A stretch of DNA of 14,075 bases from Thermomicrobiales bacterium (GCA_020847015.1 JADLCW010000052.1:1-14075), one strand, 5' to 3'. Shown: positions 1-6,957, counted from the first letter of the stretch. Notes: generated from the letters alone by a model not told the origin. Numbers and translations: made by a program.

Positions 1-37
1 GACGATCGTGAACGAGCGGCCAGACCGAGCGACGCCA

Positions 38-1090
38 TCACGGCGCTGCCCAGAAGAGATCCTCCTCCGTCAATTTGTCCGGATCGAACTTCACCAGCGC
101 CTGCCGCGTGGTCTCCTGCACCTCGAATACGACGTTGCCGGTGACATACTCGCCGGGGGAAAGCGTGCCGGAGTCGAGCAGACCGTCGTCGAGAACGAAA
201 ACGCTGTCGAAGCCGGCCCCGGTTTTGCCATCCTGCGCGCTGAAATCGCTCGCGTTATAAGTGTGATCCTTGTCCCCTACGTTTTTGATGCGCGTCTCCA
301 CCACGAGGAATTTGTAGCCGCCCTTCGGGGTGTTGGATCCAAGCTCGGTCACGAATTCGGCGCTGCCCACGGTAACCGCGAGCCCATCGCCACGGAGCGT
401 CGCTCCGATGTCGGCAGGGTCGTCGAGCGCGCCAGGCGCCGTGTCGTTCTTGCCTCGCTTCGCACCGGCGTCGTTGGCGGTTTTATCATTCTGATCGCCC
501 GATGCCGCGTTCTTCTTGTTCCGCTTCTGCTGTTTCGTTTGACTGGCGTCCGCCTCGGTCGTAGCGACGTCGGTTGCGGAGGCGGCGCTCTCGTCGCTGG
601 CGGCGGCTTTCTCATTCTGGCGGCGATTCTTGCGGTTCGCCTGTTGCGCGTTGCCGGAGTCCTCGGCAGCCGTGTTCGCATTGTCGACCGAAGCGGTCCC
701 CCTGGGGATGTTCGTGGAAACATCCGCCCCGGCGCTGGAGATCGGGACGAAGCTGCGCGGATCGACGAAAATCTCCGAAATCCAGCCGGTTTCGCCAGTT
801 TCGACAAGCTCCACCGGCACGAAGACGTCGTAGGCGATGCCGAGCGTCTGCGCCGTGACGGGCATCGTGGAGCCGTCCGGCAGCTCGGCGTCGCCGGTGA
901 TGAGGATCTCGTCGCCACGCTGGAGAATGGCGACGAGATCGGCGTCGGGCGCCGGCTCCGCCCACAGCCGCACATTCTCGCCGCGGACGAGCGTGTCGAC
1001 CTCGGCGCGCTGCGCGTGCCCGACGGAGCCGATCCCCAGCGCGAGCGCGCACCCCAGCACCAGCGACCTGGCCGCCCGAATGCGATTCAT
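38..1090 (-). CDS. Secreted protein with N-terminal SH3-like and C-terminal DUF4352-like domains
   Basis: The 350-residue product has a clear Sec signal peptide (about residues 1-26: basic MNRIRAAR start, hydrophobic core, cut after VGHA), so it is probably exported. Residues about 31-117 resemble a bacterial SH3-type domain (VDTLVRGENVRLWAEPAPDA, then a short GWISE strand). Residues about 118-225 are a low-complexity linker rich in Ala, Asn, Asp, Lys and Gln. Residues about 228-345 look like a DUF4352/telokin-like beta-sandwich (FLVVETRIKNVGDKDHTYNASDF; SPGEYVTGNVVFEV), a fold often found in extracytoplasmic lipoproteins and effectors. I chose ATG at 1090 because GGAGG lies 5 bases upstream; a TTG at 1093 would leave almost no spacing. 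It is divergent from the acetyltransferase at 1198. The precise function is unknown; extracellular binding is an inference from domain type. Confidence 0.85.
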   Translation of the reverse strand: MNRIRAARSLVLGCALALGIGSVGHAQRAEVDTLVRGENVRLWAEPAPDADLVAILQRGDEILITGDAELPDGSTMPVTAQTLGIAYDVFVPVELVETGETGWISEIFVDPRSFVPISSAGADVSTNIPRGTASVDNANTAAEDSGNAQQANRKNRRQNEKAAASDESAASATDVATTEADASQTKQQKRNKKNAASGDQNDKTANDAGAKRGKNDTAPGALDDPADIGATLRGDGLAVTVGSAEFVTELGSNTPKGGYKFLVVETRIKNVGDKDHTYNASDFSAQDGKTGAGFDSVFVLDDGLLDSGTLSPGEYVTGNVVFEVQETTRQALVKFDPDKLTEEDLFWAAP

Positions 1091-1183
1091 CAACTCCTCC
1101 TTCGCGCGCGTTGCGGCGACGCTGGCCCGAGTCTCCGCCAGATCGGCGCCGAATCGACCCGAGGCGGCGGCCGATCTATCGGG

Positions 1184-1189
1184 TACACT
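1184..1189 (+). promoter_or_regulatory. Candidate -10 element for a leaderless acetyltransferase transcript
   Basis: TACACT ends 8 bases before the ATG at 1198, so transcription would start at or next to the A of the start codon. No Shine-Dalgarno sequence lies upstream of that ATG. Such -10 placement is typical of leaderless genes in Actinobacteria and Deinococcus. No good -35 hexamer is seen at 16-18 bases, so this is tentative. Confidence 0.4.
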
Positions 1190-1197
1190 GGACGACC

Positions 1198-1944
1198 ATG
1201 TTGCGGCGATGGTGGCGGCGCAAGTCCGACGACGACAACTACGATTCTGACATGGATGAGATCCCCGACGAGGGTGAATTAGTGCGCGAGGGCGATCTGG
1301 TCGAGCTGCGCGAGCACGTGCCGGCGAATCGGCTGGCGTTCCAGCGCTGGTACGCGGACCCGGAGATCGCCAGTCTGCTGCGCCACGATCTGGAGCCGCT
1401 AACCGAGATCCAGTCGCGTGGGTATTTCGATGCGTTCATTTTGCCTCTTTCCGCTCGCGGGCTGTGCTACGCCATTCACGAGCGGGCGTCCGGTCGCCTG
1501 ATCGGCACGACCGCGCTCACCGATTTTACGCGTCGCCGAGGCAGCGGTCGCTCGGCGCTGTTTCGCATCGTCATCGGCGAGAAAGACGCCTGGGGTCACG
1601 GCTACGGCACCGAGGCGACGCGGCTGGTGGCGGAAGAAGGGTTCGAGGAGCACGATCTGGACGAGGTGCGACTGGAAGTGTTCCGCCACAACCCGCGCGC
1701 CATCGCCGCCTACCGCAGGGTCGGGTTTCATATTACCGGCGAGCATGTGGAGTGGGTCAACCGCCGCAAAATCGAGTTGCAGGTCATCGAGATGGCGCTC
1801 GATCGAGACGACTTCGAGACGACTGACGACGAGGACGACTCCGACGACGACGTCTCGGAGGATGATGACCGCGATTTCGATGAGACATCCGACGATGCCG
1901 ACGATGTTGAGGATCTTGACAACAAGGCCGAATCGCGCCGATAG
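1198..1944 (+). CDS. GNAT-family N-acetyltransferase with long acidic C-terminal tail
   Basis: The 248-residue protein carries a RimJ/RimL-type acetyltransferase domain at about residues 28-200. Visible marks are the early LREH..ANRLAFQRWYADPEI segment, the acetyl-CoA pyrophosphate loop GEKDAWGHGYGTEA (127-140) and the late NPRAIAAYRRVGF motif (165-177), typical of this family acting on protein N-termini or small amines. The substrate cannot be told from sequence. Residues about 202-244 form an extreme Asp/Glu-rich tail, and the N-terminus is Arg/Trp-rich (MLRRWWRRK); neither is a standard part of the fold. I chose ATG at 1198 because TACACT at 1184-1189 ends 8 bases before it, which suits a leaderless transcript. 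ATG at 1252 is the alternative and has no Shine-Dalgarno either. Stop is TAG at 1942-1944. Confidence 0.88.
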   Translation: MLRRWWRRKSDDDNYDSDMDEIPDEGELVREGDLVELREHVPANRLAFQRWYADPEIASLLRHDLEPLTEIQSRGYFDAFILPLSARGLCYAIHERASGRLIGTTALTDFTRRRGSGRSALFRIVIGEKDAWGHGYGTEATRLVAEEGFEEHDLDEVRLEVFRHNPRAIAAYRRVGFHITGEHVEWVNRRKIELQVIEMALDRDDFETTDDEDDSDDDVSEDDDRDFDETSDDADDVEDLDNKAESRR

Positions 1945-2035
1945 CTGGAGCGGCCGATAGGGGGCAAGAGGCGGGTTCGGCCGCCGGCGGCCATTCATTT
2001 CATCCACGTGTCGCGCGAGCAACGCGCTGAATTGA

Positions 2036-2064
2036 TTGACACCCGGGCCAGCGCGACCTAGACT
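2036..2064 (+). promoter_or_regulatory. Near-consensus housekeeping (sigma70-type) promoter
   Basis: TTGACA at 2036-2041 and TAGACT at 2059-2064 are separated by exactly 17 bases. The -35 is a perfect consensus match and the -10 matches four of six positions. Start of transcription is expected around 2070-2072. It reads into the small membrane peptide gene and, with the terminator at 2359-2390, defines an independent unit of about 320 bases. It is the strongest sigma70-like promoter I see in the window. Confidence 0.82.
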
Positions 2065-2070
2065 CGGGGG

Positions 2071-2180
2071 TGGGGAACGACCGGAGACGTCCGCCAAAAC
2101 CGACTGAGCGAGATTGGGGTTCGCATCAGTTCGGGGATGTCCGAGGTCGGGAAGGACGCAAAAAAAGGGGGGGTCCAAGC
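2071..2180 (+). other. Untranslated leader of the small membrane peptide gene
   Basis: About 110 bases lie between the predicted transcription start and the GTG at 2181. The stretch holds a short CGGA/TCCG stem (about 2083-2094) and a GGAC (2154-2157) that could pair either with GTCC upstream (about 2139-2142) or with GTCC just before the start codon, next to a poly-A then poly-G run near the ribosome binding site. I matched it to no known riboswitch. As an alternative, the frame is open back to a GTG at 2070, at the predicted transcription start, which would allow a leaderless 78-residue product. Confidence 0.35.
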
Positions 2181-2306
2181 GTGAGCGAGAATGAACGCCG
2201 CGCGCTTGATACGTTGAGCACGTCCGATTTGCTCATCAGGGGTACGTCGGTGGTGGTGCTGATTGTGGTGACGCTGCTTGCGGTGCTCGCCATTCAGCCT
2301 GTGTAG
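2181..2306 (+). CDS. Small single-pass membrane protein (41 aa), unknown function
   Basis: GTG at 2181 begins a 41-residue peptide with a polar N-terminus (VSENERRALDTLSTSDLLIRG) followed by one hydrophobic helix at about residues 22-38 (SVVVLIVVTLLAVLAI) ending in QPV. A G-rich run (about 2168-2174) sits 6-7 bases before the GTG and can serve as Shine-Dalgarno. The basic/acidic N-terminus followed by a C-terminal helix suggests a tail-anchored protein with the N-terminus in the cytoplasm. Evidence that it is real is mainly architectural: a consensus promoter upstream, an intrinsic terminator about 50 bases downstream and no other gene in the unit. I do not recognise a family. A 78-residue form starting at GTG 2070 is possible, as is a non-coding role for the transcript. 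Confidence 0.6.
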   Translation: MSENERRALDTLSTSDLLIRGTSVVVLIVVTLLAVLAIQPV

Positions 2307-2358
2307 GGGAGACGGGAACTCCACCGACTACGGACGACGCGACCAAGCATTGCACCTG

Positions 2359-2390
2359 CGACCCGGGCCTCCGTGCCCGGGTCGTTTTTT
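2359..2390 (+). terminator. Strong rho-independent terminator
   Basis: A perfect 10-bp stem (CGACCCGGGC 2359-2368, GCCCGGGTCG 2375-2384) with a 6-base loop is followed immediately by six T residues (2385-2390). It closes the unit containing the small membrane peptide and insulates the DUF4397 gene that follows. Confidence 0.95.
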
Positions 2391-2463
2391 CGTTCGTCGC
2401 CGCGCCCGCCTGGAAAATCTGACAGACTACATGCCGATGATCCGCTACTTGGGGAGGGAATCC

Positions 2464-3600
2464 GTGACGACCGCGCCGATCGCTTCCGTACACCACTGGG
2501 CGCCGCGCCTGGGTCTGCTGGCCGCACTGCTCGTCGCGCTGCTCGCTGCGCCGGCGGGAGCGGTGCAAAGCGATCGGGCTGCGGTGCGGATCATTCACGC
2601 GGTGGCCGGAGCCGGTCCGATCGACGTGTATCTCGATGGCGCCCTCGCCGTCATCGGAACCACCTTTCCCAGCGCGACCGACCCCATCGAGCTGGCGGCC
2701 GGCGAGCATCGGGTGACGGTGACGCCGACCGGAGCGGCGCTCGATACGGCGCTGGTCGATTCCACCATCACGGTCGATGCCGGCGCTAATGTCGACATCG
2801 CGCTGATCGGCAGCGCAGAAGCGATCGAGGCGCGTTCGTTCCCGGTCGACCAATCCCAAATTGCACCCGATTTGGCTCGGTTGCGCGTCATCAACGCCAG
2901 CCCCGACGCTGGGCCGCTGACGCCGACCATCACCGGCGGCAGCGACCTCTTCCCCACGGTGGATTTCCTGCTCGCTACGGAGTATGCCGATCTGCCGGCC
3001 GGCGCGTACGCGCTCGATCTGCTCGGGACCGATTCCGGCGCGGCGGTCGTCTCGCTGCCCGATCTGGAGCTGGCCGCCGGCGATGTCGTCGATGTCTATA
3101 TCGTGGGTTTGGTCGCGAACGAAACGGCGCAGGCGCTGGTGGTGCGCGCTCGGGCCGGTATCGCGACGCCGGTCGGACGCCCGGCCGTGCTGCGCGCGGG
3201 GGCATGCGCCGAACCGGGAGCCACGGTTGCCGATCTGGGAGTCATCGCGGCCCCGGACGGGACGCCGGTCGGCCGATCCGGGGTCGCGGCGGTGGAGAAC
3301 GGGTTTACCGCCGCGCCGATGGCGTTCGACGATCTGCTCGCTGCCGACCACGTCGTGACCGTGGCGACATCCGACGAGGCGGGAGCGCCGCTGCTGGCCT
3401 GCGGTGAAATTGGCGGTCGGCTCACCGACGATGGCGCGCTGGCGATTGCGCTGCGAGCCACGGACGGAACGCTGGCGGGAATGGCGGTGCTTGCCCCCAG
3501 CGTGCTGGATGCCGAAGCGACCGACGTCTCGATCTTCCTGGCTCCGGCGAATGAGACTGCCGTCCCAGCGGCCGCGACGCCCGTTTCAGACGCAGGCTAA
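2464..3600 (+). CDS. Secreted DUF4397 domain-containing protein
   Basis: The 378-residue product has a Sec signal peptide (basic/His N-terminus, hydrophobic LGLLAALLVALLAA, cut near PAGA at about residue 33). DUF4397 segments follow. The first repeat opens at about residue 41 with VRIIHAVAGAGPIDVYLDG, the second at about residue 139 with LRVINASPDAGPLTPTI. Each is followed by Gly/Asp-rich beta strands and a YADLPAGAYALDL-type turn, typical of this extracellular beta-sandwich family, whose function is unknown. The C-terminal third is a further beta-rich stretch with a short Ala/Pro-rich end and no membrane anchor or LPXTG motif. I chose GTG at 2464 because GGGGAGGG (2451-2458) is well spaced; an in-frame ATG at 2431 lacks a ribosome binding site. 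It is convergent with the YCII gene across a 42-base gap. Confidence 0.88.
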   Translation: MTTAPIASVHHWAPRLGLLAALLVALLAAPAGAVQSDRAAVRIIHAVAGAGPIDVYLDGALAVIGTTFPSATDPIELAAGEHRVTVTPTGAALDTALVDSTITVDAGANVDIALIGSAEAIEARSFPVDQSQIAPDLARLRVINASPDAGPLTPTITGGSDLFPTVDFLLATEYADLPAGAYALDLLGTDSGAAVVSLPDLELAAGDVVDVYIVGLVANETAQALVVRARAGIATPVGRPAVLRAGACAEPGATVADLGVIAAPDGTPVGRSGVAAVENGFTAAPMAFDDLLAADHVVTVATSDEAGAPLLACGEIGGRLTDDGALAIALRATDGTLAGMAVLAPSVLDAEATDVSIFLAPANETAVPAAATPVSDAG

Positions 3601-3608
3601 CCGCGACC

Positions 3609-3636
3609 GCCGCCGACATCTGCCTGTGTCGGCGGC
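3609..3636. terminator. Hairpin between convergent genes, likely bidirectional terminator
   Basis: GCCGCCGACA (3609-3618) and TGTCGGCGGC (3627-3636) form a perfect 10-bp stem with an 8-base loop. It sits in the 42-base gap between the stops of the DUF4397 gene (+) and the YCII gene (-). There is no strong T tract directly after the stem on either strand, so it may be a weak or rho-assisted terminator. Confidence 0.6.
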
Positions 3637-3642
3637 AGCGGT

Positions 3643-3999
3643 TCAATCTTTCGGCAAACCGGAGATTTCCAGCACCGGCCGCACTTCGATCGTGCCGACC
3701 CGCGCGCCGGGGATACGGCCGGCGATGCCGACCGCCTCGTCCAGGTCTCTCGCCTCCACCAGGTAGTAGCCGCCAAGTTGCTCGCGGGTTTCGGCGAAGG
3801 GACCGTCGGTGACCGTGCGCTTACCGTTGCGGACGCGCACGCTGGTTGCCGTCGCCACCGGGTGGAGCGGAGAGGCTGACAGATATTGCCCATGCGCCTT
3901 GAGATCGCGCGCCAGCGCGGCGGATTCGTCGTAGCAGGCATCGCGCCCGGCGGCATCGAATGCCTGCTCGCTGCCATACACCAGCAACATGTACTTCAC
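3643..3999 (-). CDS. YCII/DGPF-family protein
   Basis: The 118-residue protein matches the YCII-related family: the start MKYMLLVYG, a central DESAALARDLKAHGQYLSASPL helix region and the diagnostic TDGPFAETREQLGGYYLVE (DGPF at residues 65-68), then the closing EVRPVLEI strand. The family has a ferredoxin-like dimeric fold. Its biochemical role is poorly known, but DGPF proteins are the classic genomic partners of ECF42 and related sigma factors. GTG at 3999 was chosen because GGAGG lies 7 bases upstream; an ATG three codons in lacks this. It is the last gene of the operon with the MoaD-like gene (23 intergenic bases) and the BNR gene, and therefore lies downstream of the ECF42-like promoter at 5485-5515. 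Confidence 0.93.
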   Translation of the reverse strand: MKYMLLVYGSEQAFDAAGRDACYDESAALARDLKAHGQYLSASPLHPVATATSVRVRNGKRTVTDGPFAETREQLGGYYLVEARDLDEAVGIAGRIPGARVGTIEVRPVLEISGLPKD

Positions 4000-4022
4000 G
4001 CATCATCCTCCGACCAGCCGGG

Positions 4023-4319
4023 TCATCCCCCGGCCATCGCTCCCACGATACGCAACGGTTCCGCCCCTGTCGCCACCGCCTCCGGCAGGGACGCGTCCGG
4101 GTCTTCGTGCGACAGATCGCGCCCGCAGGCGAAGAATCGCACCAGCGGCCGGCGCTGCTGGGTAGCGGCTGCGCGGATCGTCCCGCGCAGGGCGGGGTAG
4201 GTCGTTTCCAGCGCGTCGATCGCGGCGCGCTGGGTGGCGGGTCCGTCGATCGCGAGCTCGATTTCGCCCTCGACACCGATCAGGAGACGCAAGTGAGCGG
4301 GAAGCAACACCCGGATCAT
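4023..4319 (-). CDS. MoaD/ThiS-family ubiquitin-fold protein
   Basis: The 98-residue protein has the MoaD/ThiS pattern: an N-terminal beta strand (MIRVLLPAHLRLLIGV), an acidic EGEIEL strand, the helix TQRAAIDALETTYPALRG, and the end LRIVGAMAGG, which finishes exactly in Gly-Gly. A C-terminal Gly-Gly is the site that E1-like enzymes adenylylate and that carries sulfur or conjugates in MoaD, ThiS and small archaeal modifiers. No E1-like enzyme or molybdopterin gene is in the window. Its ATG overlaps the BNR stop codon in an ATGA (4316-4319), so the two are probably translationally coupled and work together. The role could be sulfur carriage or protein modification; nothing here decides between them. 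Confidence 0.82.
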   Translation of the reverse strand: MIRVLLPAHLRLLIGVEGEIELAIDGPATQRAAIDALETTYPALRGTIRAAATQQRRPLVRFFACGRDLSHEDPDASLPEAVATGAEPLRIVGAMAGG

Positions 4320-5428
4320 GGCAGTGTCTGCGCTTCGACGGACAGCACGGACGGCAGATCGCGCACGACCGTGTTCCAGGTGTCCCCTCCGTCGGCCGAG
4401 GCGTACACCTGCCCGCCGGTCGTACCGAAATAGACGCCGCCTGATTCGAGGGCATCGACACTCATCGCATCTCGCAGCACGTTGACATAGCAGTCGCGCT
4501 GCGGCAGTCCCTCCGTGAGCGGTTCCCACTCCTCGCCGCCGCGACTGCGGTAGACGCGCAACTTGCCTTCGGGTGGGTAGTGCTTGTAGTCGCTCTCGAT
4601 CGGGACGACGTAGATCGTCTCCGGTTCGTGGGCGTGAACGGCGATGGGGAAGCCAAAATCGCTCGGGAGATTGCCGCTGATCTCGCGCCACGACTCGCCG
4701 GCGTCGTCGGAGCGCATCACGTCCCAATGCTTCTGCATGAACAGCGTGTTCGGCCGGGCGGGGTGCATGGCGATGCTATGGACGCAGTGACCGATGTTGG
4801 CGTCCGGGTCCGGCAGTTCGTAGTCGGACCGCAGACCGCGATTGATCGGCTTCCAGGTTTGTCCGCCGTCATCGCTGCGGAAGGCGCCAGCGGCCGAGAT
4901 GGCGACGAACATTCGATTCGGGTTGGTCGGGTCGAGAATGATGGTGTGCAGGCACAGACCCCCGGCGCCCGGCTGCCACTTCGGACCGGAGGCATCGCGC
5001 AACCCGGCCATTTCCCGCCATGACTCCCCACCGTCGGAGGATTGAAACAATGCCGCGTCGGCCACGCCGGCGTAGACGGTGTCCGGGTCGGTCAACGACG
5101 GCTCGAGATGCCAGACCCGGGCAAACTCCCACGGATGCTGCGTGCCGTCGTACCACTGGTGCGTGCCGGGGTCGCCGTGGTAGGTGAACTCGTTGCCGAC
5201 GGTTCGCCAGGAGGCGCCGCCATCGTCGGATCGCTGGACGATTTGCCCGAACCAACCGTTCGATTGGGATGCGTAGAGGCGATTGGGGTCCGCCGGCGAT
5301 CCTTTGAGGTGATACAACTCCCAACCCGCGAAGTGCGGGCTACTGATGTCCCAGGTTTTGCGCCGTTCGTCCGAGGTGAGAATGAACGCGCCCTTGCGCG
5401 TGCCGACCAGCAACCGTACCCCGCTCAT
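4316..5428 (-). CDS. BNR/Asp-box beta-propeller protein (sialidase-like, WD40/YVTN-like)
   Basis: The 370-residue protein carries six Asp-box-like repeats, SxDxGxxW or variants, at about residues 67-74 (SDDGGASW), 130-137 (SSDGGESW), 185-192 (SDDGGQTW), 240-247 (SDDAGESW), 294-301 (SRGGEEW) and 344-351 (SADGGDTW). Regular spacing of about 50-60 residues implies a six- or seven-bladed propeller. It is often auto-labelled exo-alpha-sialidase, but I see no sialidase arginine triad or signal peptide, so glycosidase activity is doubtful and a cytoplasmic binding or scaffold role is as likely. ATG at 5428 has GAGGAG 8 bases upstream. It is the first gene of an operon with the MoaD-like gene (4-base overlap) and the YCII gene, under the promoter at 5485-5515. 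Confidence 0.87.
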   Translation of the reverse strand: MSGVRLLVGTRKGAFILTSDERRKTWDISSPHFAGWELYHLKGSPADPNRLYASQSNGWFGQIVQRSDDGGASWRTVGNEFTYHGDPGTHQWYDGTQHPWEFARVWHLEPSLTDPDTVYAGVADAALFQSSDGGESWREMAGLRDASGPKWQPGAGGLCLHTIILDPTNPNRMFVAISAAGAFRSDDGGQTWKPINRGLRSDYELPDPDANIGHCVHSIAMHPARPNTLFMQKHWDVMRSDDAGESWREISGNLPSDFGFPIAVHAHEPETIYVVPIESDYKHYPPEGKLRVYRSRGGEEWEPLTEGLPQRDCYVNVLRDAMSVDALESGGVYFGTTGGQVYASADGGDTWNTVVRDLPSVLSVEAQTLP

Positions 5429-5484
5429 GGATGACTCCTCTCGATCGTTCGCCGGTTTTCGCGGGGACCGCGGGCATCCCGTAC

Positions 5485-5515
5485 GGTAATCGTTTGGGGT
5501 CGCTCCAAATCGACA
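5485..5515 (-). promoter_or_regulatory. ECF42-type promoter of the BNR-MoaD-DGPF operon (site D)
   Basis: On the minus strand TGTCGA (5515-5510) is followed after exactly 17 bases by CGAT and TACC, 61 bases upstream of the BNR start codon. The same layout occurs at 9543-9573, 10136-10166 and 10786-10816. The -35/-10 words agree with the ECF42 signature I recall from the literature. The spacer differs in sequence from the other three, so this is not simply a copied repeat. Confidence 0.72.
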
Positions 5516-5580
5516 TCTGGCGCGGCGAGTTTTCCATGCGATCTGGATCGTGACTGCTCGTGCAGGGCCCGATCGACGTC

Positions 5581-6957
5581 TCAGCCACTTCTTGTCACCC
5601 GGGTCGATCGGGAGTTGAGGTTTCCGATGGACGCGGCCAGTTCCGCTCGCGCGGTGCGTACTGCCGCCGCGGCGTCGATCTGGCGCGCTTGCTCCAGCGC
5701 GGCGGCAAGTTGGAGCAAGGCCGTGTCGAGCTCGTCGGTGAGTACGAAGTCGCCGAGGGCCGAGAGGATGCGGAGGACGAGATCCACGGCGCGCTGCTGC
5801 TGCGCGGCCGGCAACCGCTCGAATGTGATGGAGATGGTTCGCAGTACTTCGCTATAGGTCTGGTGCTGCATCGATTCCGAGGCGACGACGGCCAGGGATT
5901 CGAAGGCGGTCATCAGGCGGGCCATGACGTCGTCCGGGTAGACGATCGGCAACTGGGATTCATCGGAGCCGAGGCCGCCCTCGGCCGACCAGCGCGACAG
6001 GATGTCGCGTAGATTGCGGATGGCGACGAGACCCGGCGCCGGATTCTGCTGCGATGTCGAGATCGAGCGCCAAGCGATCGTCTCAATTTGCACGATCCCG
6101 AAGGCCGCGTCGTCTTTGAGTCGGCGCTGATGGTCGATCTGGACGGCCGTCCCGACCATCGCGGCCACCGCCGCCGCGTCCTCGCGCCGCCGCGCCCGCA
6201 CCTCCGCGAGCGGATCCCGAAAAGCAGCATACGAGCCGACTGGCAGCAACAGCACGACCTCTACCGGGGCCACGGCCGAGTCGATCGCCGTGGCGATGGC
6301 GCGCAGGTCGTAACCGACGACGAATCCATCCTGTGTGGCTGCCACCGGGACCGCCTCGGTGTCCGGGAGGCGGGGGGCGCGGCGGGTTTTCCGGACCAGT
6401 GAAAGCTGGCGTACGCGCGCGGCCAGTGTGAGATCGTGGATGGAGCGAATGATCTCGGTCGGCCGCATCTGCCCGATCGTGGAGTAGATCAACAACAACA
6501 GGACGTAGAGTGCCGCCAGTACGAGCACCAGCGCCAGAGTGGCGCCAAAAATAGGATTGAACGTGGGATCCACCGTCGCGAGCGTGATCAGGGCGAAGAG
6601 CACCAGACCGACGAAAAAGCCGAGGTAGAACTGATTCAGCCGCCGCCGCAGGAACTGGTCGAGCACCTCGTGGGTCATCGACGCGGCGGACTGCTGCAAG
6701 GCCAGCAGCAGCAGAGAGAAGGTGATCGACGTGAGCGCGATGAGGCCGCCGGCGATGGTCGCCAGCAAGTTGCCGGTCGATTCAGCGTTGGCGAAGATGT
6801 GAACCTCGAGGAACCCCCGGATCGGGCGTAGCCAGGCGATCTGAGCCGTGTCGAGGATATAGGTGGCAACGGCCAGCAGCACGAAGGTGACGATGACGAT
6901 TGTCGGAACCGCGAGGAAGGTTGAAAAAGCCCGGCGCAATGCTTCACCGGCTCGCAT
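5581..6957 (-). CDS. DUF2254 integral membrane protein
   Basis: The 458-residue protein fits DUF2254. Four membrane segments lie in the N-terminal part, at about residues 14-34, 63-87 (IAGGLIALTSITFSLLLLAL, the best-conserved part of the family), 111-129 and 138-160. A large cytoplasmic domain follows with the family's QDGFVVGYDLRAI motif and a helical C-terminal region. The family is widespread in bacteria and uncharacterised; resemblance to transporter- or channel-like proteins has been suggested only loosely. ATG at 6957 is chosen for the strong AGGAGG 5 bases upstream; the frame stays open to 7014 but without a ribosome binding site. It appears monocistronic, with 152 bases to the BNR operon and a pseudogene upstream. 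I see no convincing promoter in 6958-7125. Confidence 0.9.
   Translation of the reverse strand: MRAGEALRRAFSTFLAVPTIVIVTFVLLAVATYILDTAQIAWLRPIRGFLEVHIFANAESTGNLLATIAGGLIALTSITFSLLLLALQQSAASMTHEVLDQFLRRRLNQFYLGFFVGLVLFALITLATVDPTFNPIFGATLALVLVLAALYVLLLLIYSTIGQMRPTEIIRSIHDLTLAARVRQLSLVRKTRRAPRLPDTEAVPVAATQDGFVVGYDLRAIATAIDSAVAPVEVVLLLPVGSYAAFRDPLAEVRARRREDAAAVAAMVGTAVQIDHQRRLKDDAAFGIVQIETIAWRSISTSQQNPAPGLVAIRNLRDILSRWSAEGGLGSDESQLPIVYPDDVMARLMTAFESLAVVASESMQHQTYSEVLRTISITFERLPAAQQQRAVDLVLRILSALGDFVLTDELDTALLQLAAALEQARQIDAAAAVRTARAELAASIGNLNSRSTRVTRSG

Noticed and set aside
8..1282. Long open frame on the plus strand opposite the SH3/DUF4352-like gene.
   Set aside because: Arg/Gly/Val-rich composition with no domain, antisense to a gene with signal peptide and recognisable folds; a GC-rich shadow.
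1979..1992. GGCCG-CCGG-CGGCC hairpin followed by ATTCATTT after the acetyltransferase gene.
   Set aside because: The stem is only 5 bp and the T tract is interrupted; I would not call it a terminator without transcript data.
2071..2180. Riboswitch in the small-peptide leader; a GGACGCAAA stretch recalls part of the cyclic di-GMP class I core.
   Set aside because: The rest of the conserved core and the tetraloop-receptor arrangement are absent; only a short word matches.
4249..4275. A fifth TGTCGA-N17-CGAT match on the minus strand inside the MoaD-like gene, about 250 bases before the DGPF start.
   Set aside because: It fits the two core words but lacks the following (C/T)ACC, lies within coding sequence where the residues explain it, and is far from the next start. 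An internal promoter for the DGPF gene cannot be excluded, but chance is likely.
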